DNA from: Thermoleophilia bacterium
GTDB lineage: Bacteria; Actinomycetota; Thermoleophilia; Gaiellales; Gaiellaceae
Reading direction: 5' to 3'
Assembly (NCBI GenBank): GCA_025936995.1
Contig: JAICSH010000003.1
Coordinates: 1-64,000, forward strand
DNA: 64,000 bases
Shown here: in pieces, positions 38,443 through 46,366 of the stretch
Layout of the letters: every line of letters begins with the position of its first letter
Numbering within the stretch: the stretch's first letter is position 1
Program-made: the position numbers and the translations under genes
The notes under the pieces: model-generated
Told to the model about the DNA's origin: nothing
What the model saw: only the letters and a program-made list of their open reading frames with translations
Database searches by the model: none

Positions 38443-38910
38443 ATGAAACACAAGATCACGTTGTTCGTCGTCTCCTCCCTCGCCGTGATCGCCACGACGG
38501 CCGCGTTCGCCTACGGCAGCTCCGCGGGCGCGGTCTCGGCCAAGGCGGCGAAGCTCGGCACCGGGAGTTCGTCGCTCGGCCGCATCGTCGTCGACGGCTC
38601 CCGACGGACGCTCTACCTGTTCGAGCGGGACAAGGGCCGGAGCAGTGCCTGCTACGGCGGGTGCGCGATCTACTGGCCGCCGCTGCTCACGCACGGCAAG
38701 CCGATCGCGCTCGCCGGCCTGAGGAAGTCGCTCGTCGGGACGACCCGGCGCCACAACGGCAGCCTGCAGGTCACCTACGCCGGCCATCCGCTCTATCGCT
38801 ACGCCGGCGACGCCAGAGCGGGCGAGACGACCGGCGCAGGCCTGCAGGACTACGGCGGAGGCTGGGACCCGCTGTCGCCGGCAGGGAAGAAGATCGAGGC
38901 CGGTGACTGA
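38443..38910 (+). CDS. Exported COG4315-type repeat protein of unknown function
   Basis: GRIVVDGSRRTLYLFERDKGRSSACYGGCAIYWPPLL...YAGHPLYRYAGDARAGETTGAGLQDYGGGW. Confidence 0.88.
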   Translation: MKHKITLFVVSSLAVIATTAAFAYGSSAGAVSAKAAKLGTGSSSLGRIVVDGSRRTLYLFERDKGRSSACYGGCAIYWPPLLTHGKPIALAGLRKSLVGTTRRHNGSLQVTYAGHPLYRYAGDARAGETTGAGLQDYGGGWDPLSPAGKKIEAGD

Positions 38911-39112
38911 ACGACGGCCATCGCGAGAGCTGGCCCGGCGACGGACCGGAGACGTCGAGGTCCTGCTCCTCTGGCACCCCGACGCCGGCTCGGTGGAACT
39001 GGCCCTGCGGGACCGGTCGACCGGGGCGGGATTCCAGGTCGAGGTCGCGCCCGAGGATGCGATCGACGCCTTCTACCACCCGTACGCGTACGCCGCGCCC
39101 GAGGACGACTAG
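38903..39112 (+). CDS. Small conserved protein (HPYxY family), paralog of 52514-52753
   Basis: SRELARRRTGDVEVLLLWHPDAGSVELALRDRSTGAGFQVEVAPEDAIDAFYHPYAYAAPEDD. Confidence 0.7.
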   Translation: MTERRPSRELARRRTGDVEVLLLWHPDAGSVELALRDRSTGAGFQVEVAPEDAIDAFYHPYAYAAPEDD

Positions 39113-39120
39113 CGGCGGAC

Positions 39121-39167
39121 GAGCCGCGAACGGCGCCGGGCTCTGTGCCGGCGCCGTTCGCCGGCTC
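39121..39167. terminator. Bidirectional stem-loop between convergent genes
   Basis: GAGCCGCGAACGGCGCCGG-N8-CCGGCGCCGTTCGcCGGCTC, long stem with one bulge. Confidence 0.7.
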
Positions 39168-39173
39168 TCGCGG

Positions 39174-40319
39174 TCATGTGCGTGGCGACAAGGTCGCCGC
39201 CCGCGTCGTGGCGAGCAGGGTGAGACCGGCGAGCCCCGCGAGCACGGCGAGACCGGTTTGGGGAGCGACGTCTCCCGCGATCGACGCGAGCAAGAAGGGC
39301 AGCGCGAAGCCGGTGTAGGAGAGCGCTTGATACGACGCGGTCATCCCGGCCAGCTGATCCGGAGGCGCGAGACGCTGCACCTCCAGCAGGCCGCACACCT
39401 GGCAGAAGCCGTAGCCCGCCCCGAGGACGAGCGCGGCGACGACGATGAGCGTGACGCTCGTCGCAGCGGCGGCACCGGCCGCGACGACCAGCCCGGCGGT
39501 GACGATTCCCAGCCCGCCGCGGAGCAGGTCGCGGCCGTCGCCTCGATCGAGACGGCGGGCAGCCGACTGCACCGCGATGCCGGACAGCGCGGTGATCGTC
39601 GCCACGACCGCTCCGAAGATGAGCGCACGGCCACCGAGCCGGCTCTGCACCAGGCCGGGGAGATACGCGAGCGGGATCGCCGCCGATCCGAACACCCAGG
39701 GAGCGAGCGGCACGACGACCCGCCGAAAGCGCCGGCTTCCGAGCACGGCGGCACGATGCCGGGCGGGCGCCATGCGCAGCGATGTCTCGGGCAGCTCGGC
39801 GACGAGCAGGATCGCGATTGTCGCGAGCGCCAGGTGCGGGACGTACGGCGTGATCGTGCGCGCCGGGGCCCACTGCGCGAGGAGGCCGGCGACGAGCGGG
39901 CTGGCGGCGAACCCGCTCGTCATCGCGATCGTGGCGCGGCGTGCTCCGGCCGCCTCGGGCGACAGCTCCTTGAGCCAGGCCGACCCGGCGCTGAACGCAG
40001 CACCGCTGGCGACTCCGGCAGCCAGGCGCCCCGCGAACAGCCAGCCGACGCCGTCCCCACCTGCCAGCAGCAGCCCACTCGCCGCGAGTGACGTGACCAG
40101 CGCCGCGAGGAGGACGAGGCGTCGGCCGTGACGGTCGGAGAACGGTCCGCCGATCAGCAGTCCCGGCGCCAGCCCTGCCGCGTAGAGCCCGAACGTCGCC
40201 TGGGCCGTCGCCAGGGAGATCCCGAGGTCGTCGCGATAGACGAGCAGCAGCGGGACGAACTGATTCGCGCCCCAGGCAACCGCGCTCACCCCCAGCCCGA
40301 CGCGCAGCCAGTGCCTCAC
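39174..40319 (-). CDS. MFS transporter
   Basis: GGPFSDRHGRRLVLLAAL motif; multi-TM. Confidence 0.88.
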   Translation of the reverse strand: MRHWLRVGLGVSAVAWGANQFVPLLLVYRDDLGISLATAQATFGLYAAGLAPGLLIGGPFSDRHGRRLVLLAALVTSLAASGLLLAGGDGVGWLFAGRLAAGVASGAAFSAGSAWLKELSPEAAGARRATIAMTSGFAASPLVAGLLAQWAPARTITPYVPHLALATIAILLVAELPETSLRMAPARHRAAVLGSRRFRRVVVPLAPWVFGSAAIPLAYLPGLVQSRLGGRALIFGAVVATITALSGIAVQSAARRLDRGDGRDLLRGGLGIVTAGLVVAAGAAAATSVTLIVVAALVLGAGYGFCQVCGLLEVQRLAPPDQLAGMTASYQALSYTGFALPFLLASIAGDVAPQTGLAVLAGLAGLTLLATTRAATLSPRT

Positions 40320-40321
40320 CG

Positions 40322-40774
40322 TCAGGCCGCGGGCATCGCGGCATCGGCCTCGAGAATCAACTTCAGGGTCGCGAGGTTGTCCTCCACCCCCTTCTTCACC
40401 GCGCGGCGGAGAAGCTGCGCGACGAGCCCCCCGGCGGCGCCGAGCTCGACCTCGCCGTCGAGCAGGACGACGGTCTCGTCGGCGTCACCGCTGAACCGGT
40501 AGCGATAGAGAAACGGAGTCGGCCCGCCGGACGCGCGGACCGCGAACTCCCACGGCTGCTCGCGAACGACGATCTCGAGCCGGTTGGTCGCGCGACCGCT
40601 CGGCAGCTGCCGCTCCATCGAGTAGGTCGACCCGACGCGGTGAAGATCCGAGGAGGTCGGCCGCACGACCTGGACGGCCGAGTTCCAGGAAGGGAAGTTG
40701 GCGGGGTCGGAGACGTAGGCGAACACGTCTTCGACGGGCCGGTCGATCACGATGCTCGTCCGAAAGTCGATCAC
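40322..40774 (-). CDS. SRPBCC (polyketide cyclase/START-like) protein
   Basis: FRTSIVIDRPVEDVFAYVSDPANFPSWNSAVQVV. Confidence 0.85.
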   Translation of the reverse strand: MIDFRTSIVIDRPVEDVFAYVSDPANFPSWNSAVQVVRPTSSDLHRVGSTYSMERQLPSGRATNRLEIVVREQPWEFAVRASGGPTPFLYRYRFSGDADETVVLLDGEVELGAAGGLVAQLLRRAVKKGVEDNLATLKLILEADAAMPAA

Positions 40775-40806
40775 GTTGTGCTCCTTTTGTGCGTGTCGAA
40801 TTGGCC

Positions 40807-40847
40807 TGCGGACGGCGCCGTCGGTGCGGCGCCGTCCGCAGTCTTTT
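40807..40847 (+). terminator. Stem-loop TGCGGACGGCGCCG-N6-CGGCGCCGTCCGCA followed by gtcttttg
   Basis: Perfect 14-bp stem; T-tract lies on the + strand. Confidence 0.65.
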
Positions 40848-40849
40848 GC

Positions 40850-42334
40850 TCAGGCCGCCATGCCGAGTGCCGGCTCCTCATCCACGCCTCCGGCGAGCGC
40901 AGGCTTGGACTCCACGAGAACGGTCGCGGCGAGCGCGGCGAGCGCGGCCATCCCGGCCAGCACGTAGAACGCGATCGCGAAGCCGTGCGTGAGCGCGGCG
41001 CCGTCGGTCGCGTGCGCACCGGGATGGGCCCCGAGGTAGCGGCTCGTGTACGTCGCCGCGACCGTGGTCGCCACGGCCACGCCGATCGCCCCTCCGATCT
41101 GCTGGCTCGTGTTGATCAACCCGGACGCGACTCCCGCGTCCGACGGCTTGACGCCGGCGAGCGCCCCGATCGTCATCGGGATGAAGGCGAACGCCATGCC
41201 GATCCCGCTCAGGACGAACGGCGGGAACAGATCCCAGAAGTAGTGGCCGTGCACGGGAAGCCGGGCGTAGAGGACGAGCCCGGCCGCCGCGAGCAGCAGC
41301 CCGACCGGCAGGACACGCCGGATCCCGACCCGCAGGGCAAGTGCCTGCGAGACGTTCGCGAAGAGGATGATGGCGAGCGTCAGGGCGACGTACGCCACCC
41401 CGGTCTGCATGGCCGAGTAGTGGAGCACCTGCTGCATGTACAGCGTGAGCAGGAAGAACTGCGAGAACAGCGCCCCGCCGAGCAGCAGGCCGGACAGGTT
41501 CGAGCCGGAAAGCGTCCGCAGCCGGAACAGCCGCATCGGCAGGAGCGGCGCCCGCGAGCGCAGCTCGATGACGACGAAGGCGACGATCAGCGCACCGGAC
41601 GCGATGAGCAGCGCGATCGACTCAGCCGAGCCCCACCCGTGCTGCGCGGCACGCGTCATCGCGTACACGAGCAGCATGAGCCCGCCCGTGATCGACGCGG
41701 CGCCCGGCAGGTCGAAGTGCCGGTGGAATACGTCGGCGCGGCTCTCGTCGACGAGCCGCGGAGCGACGGCGAGGACGAGCAGCCCGACGGGGACGTTGAT
41801 GAAGAAGATCCACGACCAGCTCAATGCGCTCGTGAGCGCGCCGCCGAGCAGGACGCCGGCCGCGCCGCCGCTGCCGGAGACCGCGCCCCAGATCCCGAGG
41901 GCGAGGTTGCGGTCGCGTCCTTCCTCGAAGGTGGTCGTCAGGATCGACAGCGCCGCCGGCGAGAGCATCGCCGCGCCGAGGCCCTGGAGTGAGCGGAACG
42001 CGATCAGCGAGCCCTCCGACCACGCCAGTCCGTCCAGGAGCGAGCTGACCGTGAAGAGTGCGAGCCCGGCCATGAACAGGCGGCGCCGGCCGAGCAGGTC
42101 GGCCATCCGCCCACCGAGGAGGAGCACGCCGCCGAAGAGGATCGAGTAGGCCGTCACGACCCACTGGAGGCTCTCCTGGCTGAAGTGCAGATCGGTCTTG
42201 ATGGTCGGGAGGGCCACGTTCACGATCGCGACGTCGAGCACGACCATGAACTGCGCGGCGACGATCACCGCGAGCCCGATCCAGCGCCGCCGATCGGGAG
42301 GAACGCCGGCGGCGCGAGCAGCAAGTGCAGTCAT
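40850..42334 (-). CDS. MFS transporter, DHA2 (EmrB/QacA) type
   Basis: FMVVLDVAIVNVALPTIKTDLHFSQESLQWVVTAYSILFGGVLLLGGRMADLLGRRRLF. Confidence 0.93.
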   Translation of the reverse strand: MTALAARAAGVPPDRRRWIGLAVIVAAQFMVVLDVAIVNVALPTIKTDLHFSQESLQWVVTAYSILFGGVLLLGGRMADLLGRRRLFMAGLALFTVSSLLDGLAWSEGSLIAFRSLQGLGAAMLSPAALSILTTTFEEGRDRNLALGIWGAVSGSGGAAGVLLGGALTSALSWSWIFFINVPVGLLVLAVAPRLVDESRADVFHRHFDLPGAASITGGLMLLVYAMTRAAQHGWGSAESIALLIASGALIVAFVVIELRSRAPLLPMRLFRLRTLSGSNLSGLLLGGALFSQFFLLTLYMQQVLHYSAMQTGVAYVALTLAIILFANVSQALALRVGIRRVLPVGLLLAAAGLVLYARLPVHGHYFWDLFPPFVLSGIGMAFAFIPMTIGALAGVKPSDAGVASGLINTSQQIGGAIGVAVATTVAATYTSRYLGAHPGAHATDGAALTHGFAIAFYVLAGMAALAALAATVLVESKPALAGGVDEEPALGMAA

Positions 42335-42402
42335 GTCTGCCTCTCTCTCGTAGGTCATGATTCGTCTCTGCCGAGGCTGCCTGGCCTCCGAGCCGCTCGG
42401 CC

Positions 42403-43167
42403 CTACGGCGACCTGGCTTCCGCCGGTGCGGCTACCCGAACTCGTTCGTGCGGCGCCCAGGCCCTGAGTGCCGCCTCCAGGCGGGGCAGGAGCGCGCCGG
42501 ACGCGAGAGCGATCGCGGCGACCGCCGCTCCCGCGGCCGCATCGAAGAAGAAGTGGTTGCCCGTCGCGACGATCACGAACAGGACGGCGACCGGGTACAG
42601 CGCGCCGGCGACGCGCCACAGCGGACGGTGCGCGAGGCGGGCCACGGCGACGCCGACGATGAGCGAGAAGCCGATGTGCATGCTCGGCACCGCCGCGTAC
42701 GGGTTGTAGAGGCTGGAGACGAGCGACGAGTCGAGATTGACGGACGTCGCTGCGCTCACCGTGTCGCTGATGCCGAGCCCGGCGAGCCGCGGCGGCGCCG
42801 CCAGGAACAGCGCGTAGCCGACGACTCCCAGCCCGCTCGCGAGGGCGAGCGTGTTGCGCAGGCGCACGTAGGCGTCGCGGCGCTTCCGGTACACCCAGGA
42901 GAGCACGGCGAGGGTGCCCGCGAGATGCACGCTCACGTACGCGTAGCCGAGCGATGCCGGCAGTCCCGCGACGTGGGTGACCGCCTGCTGGATCGCGCGT
43001 TCGTCGAAGAGGTGCAGGCTGCGCTCGAGCCGCACGATCGACGCGGCGTGGGCCTCGGCGGTCGGCTCGCCGCCGCGAGCGACGCCGCGCGCGAGCTCCC
43101 CGGCGAGGTACAGGCCGAGGAGCAGCAGCCCCTCGATCGTCCACCGAGGGAGGCGGCGGGAGCTCAC
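42403..43167 (-). CDS. PAP2-superfamily membrane phosphatase
   Basis: YNPYAAVPSMHIGFSLIVG and ATGNHFFFDAAAGAAV phosphatase motifs. Confidence 0.88.
   Translation of the reverse strand: MSSRRLPRWTIEGLLLLGLYLAGELARGVARGGEPTAEAHAASIVRLERSLHLFDERAIQQAVTHVAGLPASLGYAYVSVHLAGTLAVLSWVYRKRRDAYVRLRNTLALASGLGVVGYALFLAAPPRLAGLGISDTVSAATSVNLDSSLVSSLYNPYAAVPSMHIGFSLIVGVAVARLAHRPLWRVAGALYPVAVLFVIVATGNHFFFDAAAGAAVAAIALASGALLPRLEAALRAWAPHERVRVAAPAEARSP
42405..42442 (-). promoter_or_regulatory. Operator copy (a): GTGCGGCTACCCGAAC at 42427-42442 with TACGGCG box at 42405-42411
   Basis: Shared bipartite motif, 93 bp upstream of the MFS start. Confidence 0.55.
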
Positions 43168-43358
43168 GCCGCCTCCTCCCGGGGATGCGAGAGGTCGAGG
43201 AGCGAGCGGACCTCGTCGTCGAGGGCCTCCACGGCTCCCCGGTCGACGGTGCCGCTCTTCGCCGCCTGCGCGAGCTTCGGCAGCAGGCCGCGCGTATACC
43301 AGGCCTGCAGCTCTGCGCGAGCCGCGTGCGCCTCCCCGCCGGACGTCGCCTTCATCAC
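43164..43358 (-). CDS. Small protein of unknown function
   Basis: 64-aa ORF overlapping the PAP2 start (ATGA-type coupling). Confidence 0.5.
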   Translation of the reverse strand: MMKATSGGEAHAARAELQAWYTRGLLPKLAQAAKSGTVDRGAVEALDDEVRSLLDLSHPREEAA

Positions 43359-43377
43359 GGTCCCCTCCTCCGCGGAC

Positions 43378-44762
43378 CTACGCCCGCTCCGCCGGCGAGA
43401 CGTTCTGGTTCAGCCGGAAGACGTTGTCGGGGTCGTAGCGGCGCTTCACCTCGGCGAGCCGCTCCCACGTGGAGCCGGGGTATGCCGAGCGGACGCGCTC
43501 TGCGCCCTCGTCGCCGAGGAAGTTCACGTACGCCGAGTCCTCGCCGTCGCGGAACGGTGCCGCGGCTTCCTCGACCCACGCGCGGTGGACCTCTTTTCCT
43601 CCGCCGCTGCGTACGCCGCGAACGGGACGACGAGGAGCCGCCGCTGCCGGTAGGCGAACGCCGTCTCGTCGGCCGGGACACGTGCCGCGGCGCCGCCGAG
43701 CACCCGGATCCCGACAGCCGCGATCTGCGCGGTGGACGCCTGCAGCCGCTCGAGGAGATCTCCGGCGGCGCGTTCGTCGAGCGCGTCGGCGAAGAGCGCC
43801 CGCATGACCATGCGCGGCGGGGGGACCGGCGTCTCGTCCGGGAACATCTCGGGGTAGGGCATGGCCCGGACGAGGTCGGCGACCGGGGCTGCGAGCTCCC
43901 GGAACGGCGCCACCGCCCGCGCGCCGTCTTCGAGCGCCCCCGCATGGACGAGCTGGACGAGCAGCAGCGGCTTTCCCACGCGCTCTTGCGGCACGAAGGG
44001 GAAGGGAGGCGCGAGCAGCGCGGTCGCGATCAGCGAAAGCTCCTCGGAAGCCGCCTCCGCCGCCGCGACGACTCCGGCGACCGTCTTCGGCGTCGCCGGA
44101 AGTGCCAGCATCCCGCCGGTGACGACGTCCACCGGATGCAGCCGGTAGTCGAAGCGGGTGACGACGCCGAAGTTGCCGCCGCCGCCGCGGATCGCCCAGA
44201 AGAGGTCCGGATGGCGCTCTGCGTCGACCTCGAGCACCCGGCCGTCGGCGGTAACGACCTCGGCGCCGAGGAGCTGGTCGATCGTCAGGCCGTGCTTGCG
44301 CACGAGGTACCCGATCCCGCCGCCGAGCGTGAGTCCGCCGATCCCCACCGAGGCGGTGTCGCCGAACCCCACCGCGAGGCCGTGTGGCGCAGCGCCGCCG
44401 GTGACCTCGCCCGCGGTGAGGCCGCCCGCCGCGCGCACGATGTGCCCGCCGGGGTCGATCGAGAGAGCACGAAGGCCGCGCAGGTCGAGCGCGATCCCGC
44501 CTTCCGTCGCGCCGTGGCCGGCATAGCTGTGACCGCCACCGCGGACGGCGAGCTCGGCGCCCGTCTCCCGCGCGAGCGAGACGACGCGCGCGACCTCGCC
44601 CGCGTCGGCGGGGCGCACGATCGCGGCCGGGCGACGGTCGACCGAGGGCAGGAAGACGCTTCGGGCGGAGTCGTAGCCCGGGTCGCCGGAACCGAGAACG
44701 GGGCCGGCGAGCTCTGAGCGAAGCTGCGAGATCGGAAAACGGGGCTGCTGTGCAGTGGTCAC
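43378..44762 (-). pseudogene. FAD-binding (BBE-type) oxidoreductase with apparent frameshift near 43594-43597
   Basis: N-terminal FAD domain (RGGGHSYAGHGATEGGIALDL, GGGGNFGVVTRFDYRL) in ORF 43524-44762; C-terminal BBE part (YVNFLGDEGAERVRSAYPGSTWERLAEVKRRYDPDNVFRLNQNV) in the neighbouring frame. Confidence 0.8.
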
Positions 44763-44826
44763 GGGGACTCCTCCGTCCGGTTGCTTCCGTCCCTTTCAAC
44801 CTGCCGGGGCGCAGCGGCCTGAGCCG

Positions 44827-44864
44827 TACGGCGTTCAGGCTTTCGCGGGTGCGGCTAGCCGCAC
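44827..44864 (-). promoter_or_regulatory. Operator copy (b): perfect palindrome GTGCGGCTAGCCGCAC at 44849-44864 with TACGGCG box at 44827-44833
   Basis: 87 bp upstream of the FAD oxidoreductase start. Confidence 0.6.
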
Positions 44865-44884
44865 TCCTGAGGCGAGGAGGGCGG

Positions 44885-45073
44885 CTAGGAGCCGAGAAAG
44901 CGGAGCGCCGCGAACACGTGGCGGCGTTCCCGGGCGACGGCCGGGCGCCGCTCGCCCGGCCGTGTGTCGTCGTGTTGCCGGCGTGCTTCGCGGGCGAGCT
45001 TGAACCGCTCGGCCTCGGCGAGACGGTCGCGCTGAGTGGCTTTGGCGAGTTCGTCGGCGAGGATCGGGTGCAC
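44885..45073 (-). CDS. Small basic protein (62 aa) with LRFLGS tail
   Basis: GTG start with RBS GAAGGGAG; tail ERRHVFAALRFLGS resembles the C terminus of the neighbouring LuxR-type regulator. Confidence 0.55.
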   Translation of the reverse strand: MHPILADELAKATQRDRLAEAERFKLAREARRQHDDTRPGERRPAVARERRHVFAALRFLGS

Positions 45074-45132
45074 GATGTTCTCCCTTCGTACGATCACGAT
45101 TCGAGCGTGCCTGGGCGCGACTGCGCGCCGTC

Positions 45133-45170
45133 TACGGCGAGCCGACGAACGCGGGTGCGGCTAGCCGAAC
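45133..45170 (-). promoter_or_regulatory. Operator copy (c): GTGCGGCTAGCCGAAC at 45155-45170 with TACGGCG box at 45133-45139
   Basis: 82 bp upstream of the 45073 GTG start. Confidence 0.6.
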
Positions 45171-45184
45171 TCGGCGCGCGGGCG

Positions 45185-46366
45185 CTAGGACCCGAGGAAG
45201 CGGAGCACCGCCAGCACGCGGCGGTGATCCTCCGGCGCGGCCGGGAGCCGCAGCTTGGCGAAGATGCTCGTGACGTGCTTCTCGACCGCGCGCGGGGAGA
45301 TGAACAGGCGCTGGCCGATCGCCTGGTTCGAGCGGCCCTCGGCCATCAGCTCCATCACCTCGCGCTCGCGTGGCGAGAGCCGCTCGACGGGGTCGTTTCC
45401 CCGCCTGCGGCCGACGAGCTCGGCGACGACCACGGGGTCGAGTGCCGAGCCGCCCTCGGCGACGCGGCGCACCGCGGCGGTGAACTCCTCGATGTCCGCG
45501 ACGCGGTCCTTGAGCATGTAGCCGAGGCCCTCGGCGCTGTCGGAGAGGAGCTCGACGGCGTACGTGTGCGCGACGTGCTGGGAGAGGACGAGCACGCCGG
45601 TCTCCGGATGCCGCTCCCGGATCTCGCGCGCGGCCCGGATCCCCTCGTCGGTCTGCGTGGGAGGCATGCGGATGTCGACGATCGCGACGTCCGGGTGGTA
45701 GCTGCGCACCTTGAGCATCAGCTCGTCCGGGTTTCCGGCCTGGCCGACGACGTCGATGTCCGCCTCTTCGAGCAGGCGCGCCAGCCCTTCGCGCAGGAGC
45801 GTCGAGTCCTCGGCGATCACGGCCGAGAGGTTGCGCTCACGGATGCGCACGCTTCGCAGGGGCGGAAACTCGTCCGGCAGGTCGTCGGCCACGAGCTGGA
45901 AGATCCTCTCGGGCTCGCGCAGCCCGCGGAACTCGAACTCTCCGAGCTCCTTCGCAGGCGCGTCGATCTGGGACACCGCCTCCTTCGAGGCGAGCACCTG
46001 GCCGCCGTGCCCGGCCTGGCAGATTCGTGAGGCCCGGTGCACCTCGATGCCGACGAGGCCGCCGTCCGTCCGCTCGGCCTCGCCGACGTGAAGGCCGATG
46101 CGGACGAGCACGCGCTCGTCCTCGGGCCATGCACGCGCGGCGAACGAGCGCTGGATCTCGAGCGCAGCGCCGGCGGCCGCCGTCGGGTCGGAGAAGACGC
46201 TGAAGAGCTCGTCACCGCGGGAGTCGATCTCCTCCCCGCCCGCCCGCGCGACCGCCTCGCGCTGCACCTCGCGCACCTCGGTGATGACGTCCGCGTAGTC
46301 CAGGCCGAGGCGCTCGGCCAGGCCGCTGGAGTCCTCCAGGTCGCTGAAGAAGAAGGTCAGCGTCAT
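45185..46366 (-). CDS. Class III nucleotidyl-cyclase-like domain fused to NarL/LuxR-type response regulator
   Basis: N terminus TFFFSDLEDSSGLAERLG...SRGDELFSVFSDP...RIGLHVGEAERTDGGLVGIEVHRASRI; then REC VIAEDSTLLREGLARLL...VAIVDIRMPP; then HTH LSPREREVMELMAEGRSNQAIGQRLFISPRAVEKHVTSIF. Confidence 0.9.
   Translation of the reverse strand: MTLTFFFSDLEDSSGLAERLGLDYADVITEVREVQREAVARAGGEEIDSRGDELFSVFSDPTAAAGAALEIQRSFAARAWPEDERVLVRIGLHVGEAERTDGGLVGIEVHRASRICQAGHGGQVLASKEAVSQIDAPAKELGEFEFRGLREPERIFQLVADDLPDEFPPLRSVRIRERNLSAVIAEDSTLLREGLARLLEEADIDVVGQAGNPDELMLKVRSYHPDVAIVDIRMPPTQTDEGIRAAREIRERHPETGVLVLSQHVAHTYAVELLSDSAEGLGYMLKDRVADIEEFTAAVRRVAEGGSALDPVVVAELVGRRRGNDPVERLSPREREVMELMAEGRSNQAIGQRLFISPRAVEKHVTSIFAKLRLPAAPEDHRRVLAVLRFLGS

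Noticed and set aside
40640-41992. 450-aa plus-strand ORF
   Set aside because: Antisense to SRPBCC and MFS genes; low-complexity charged translation.
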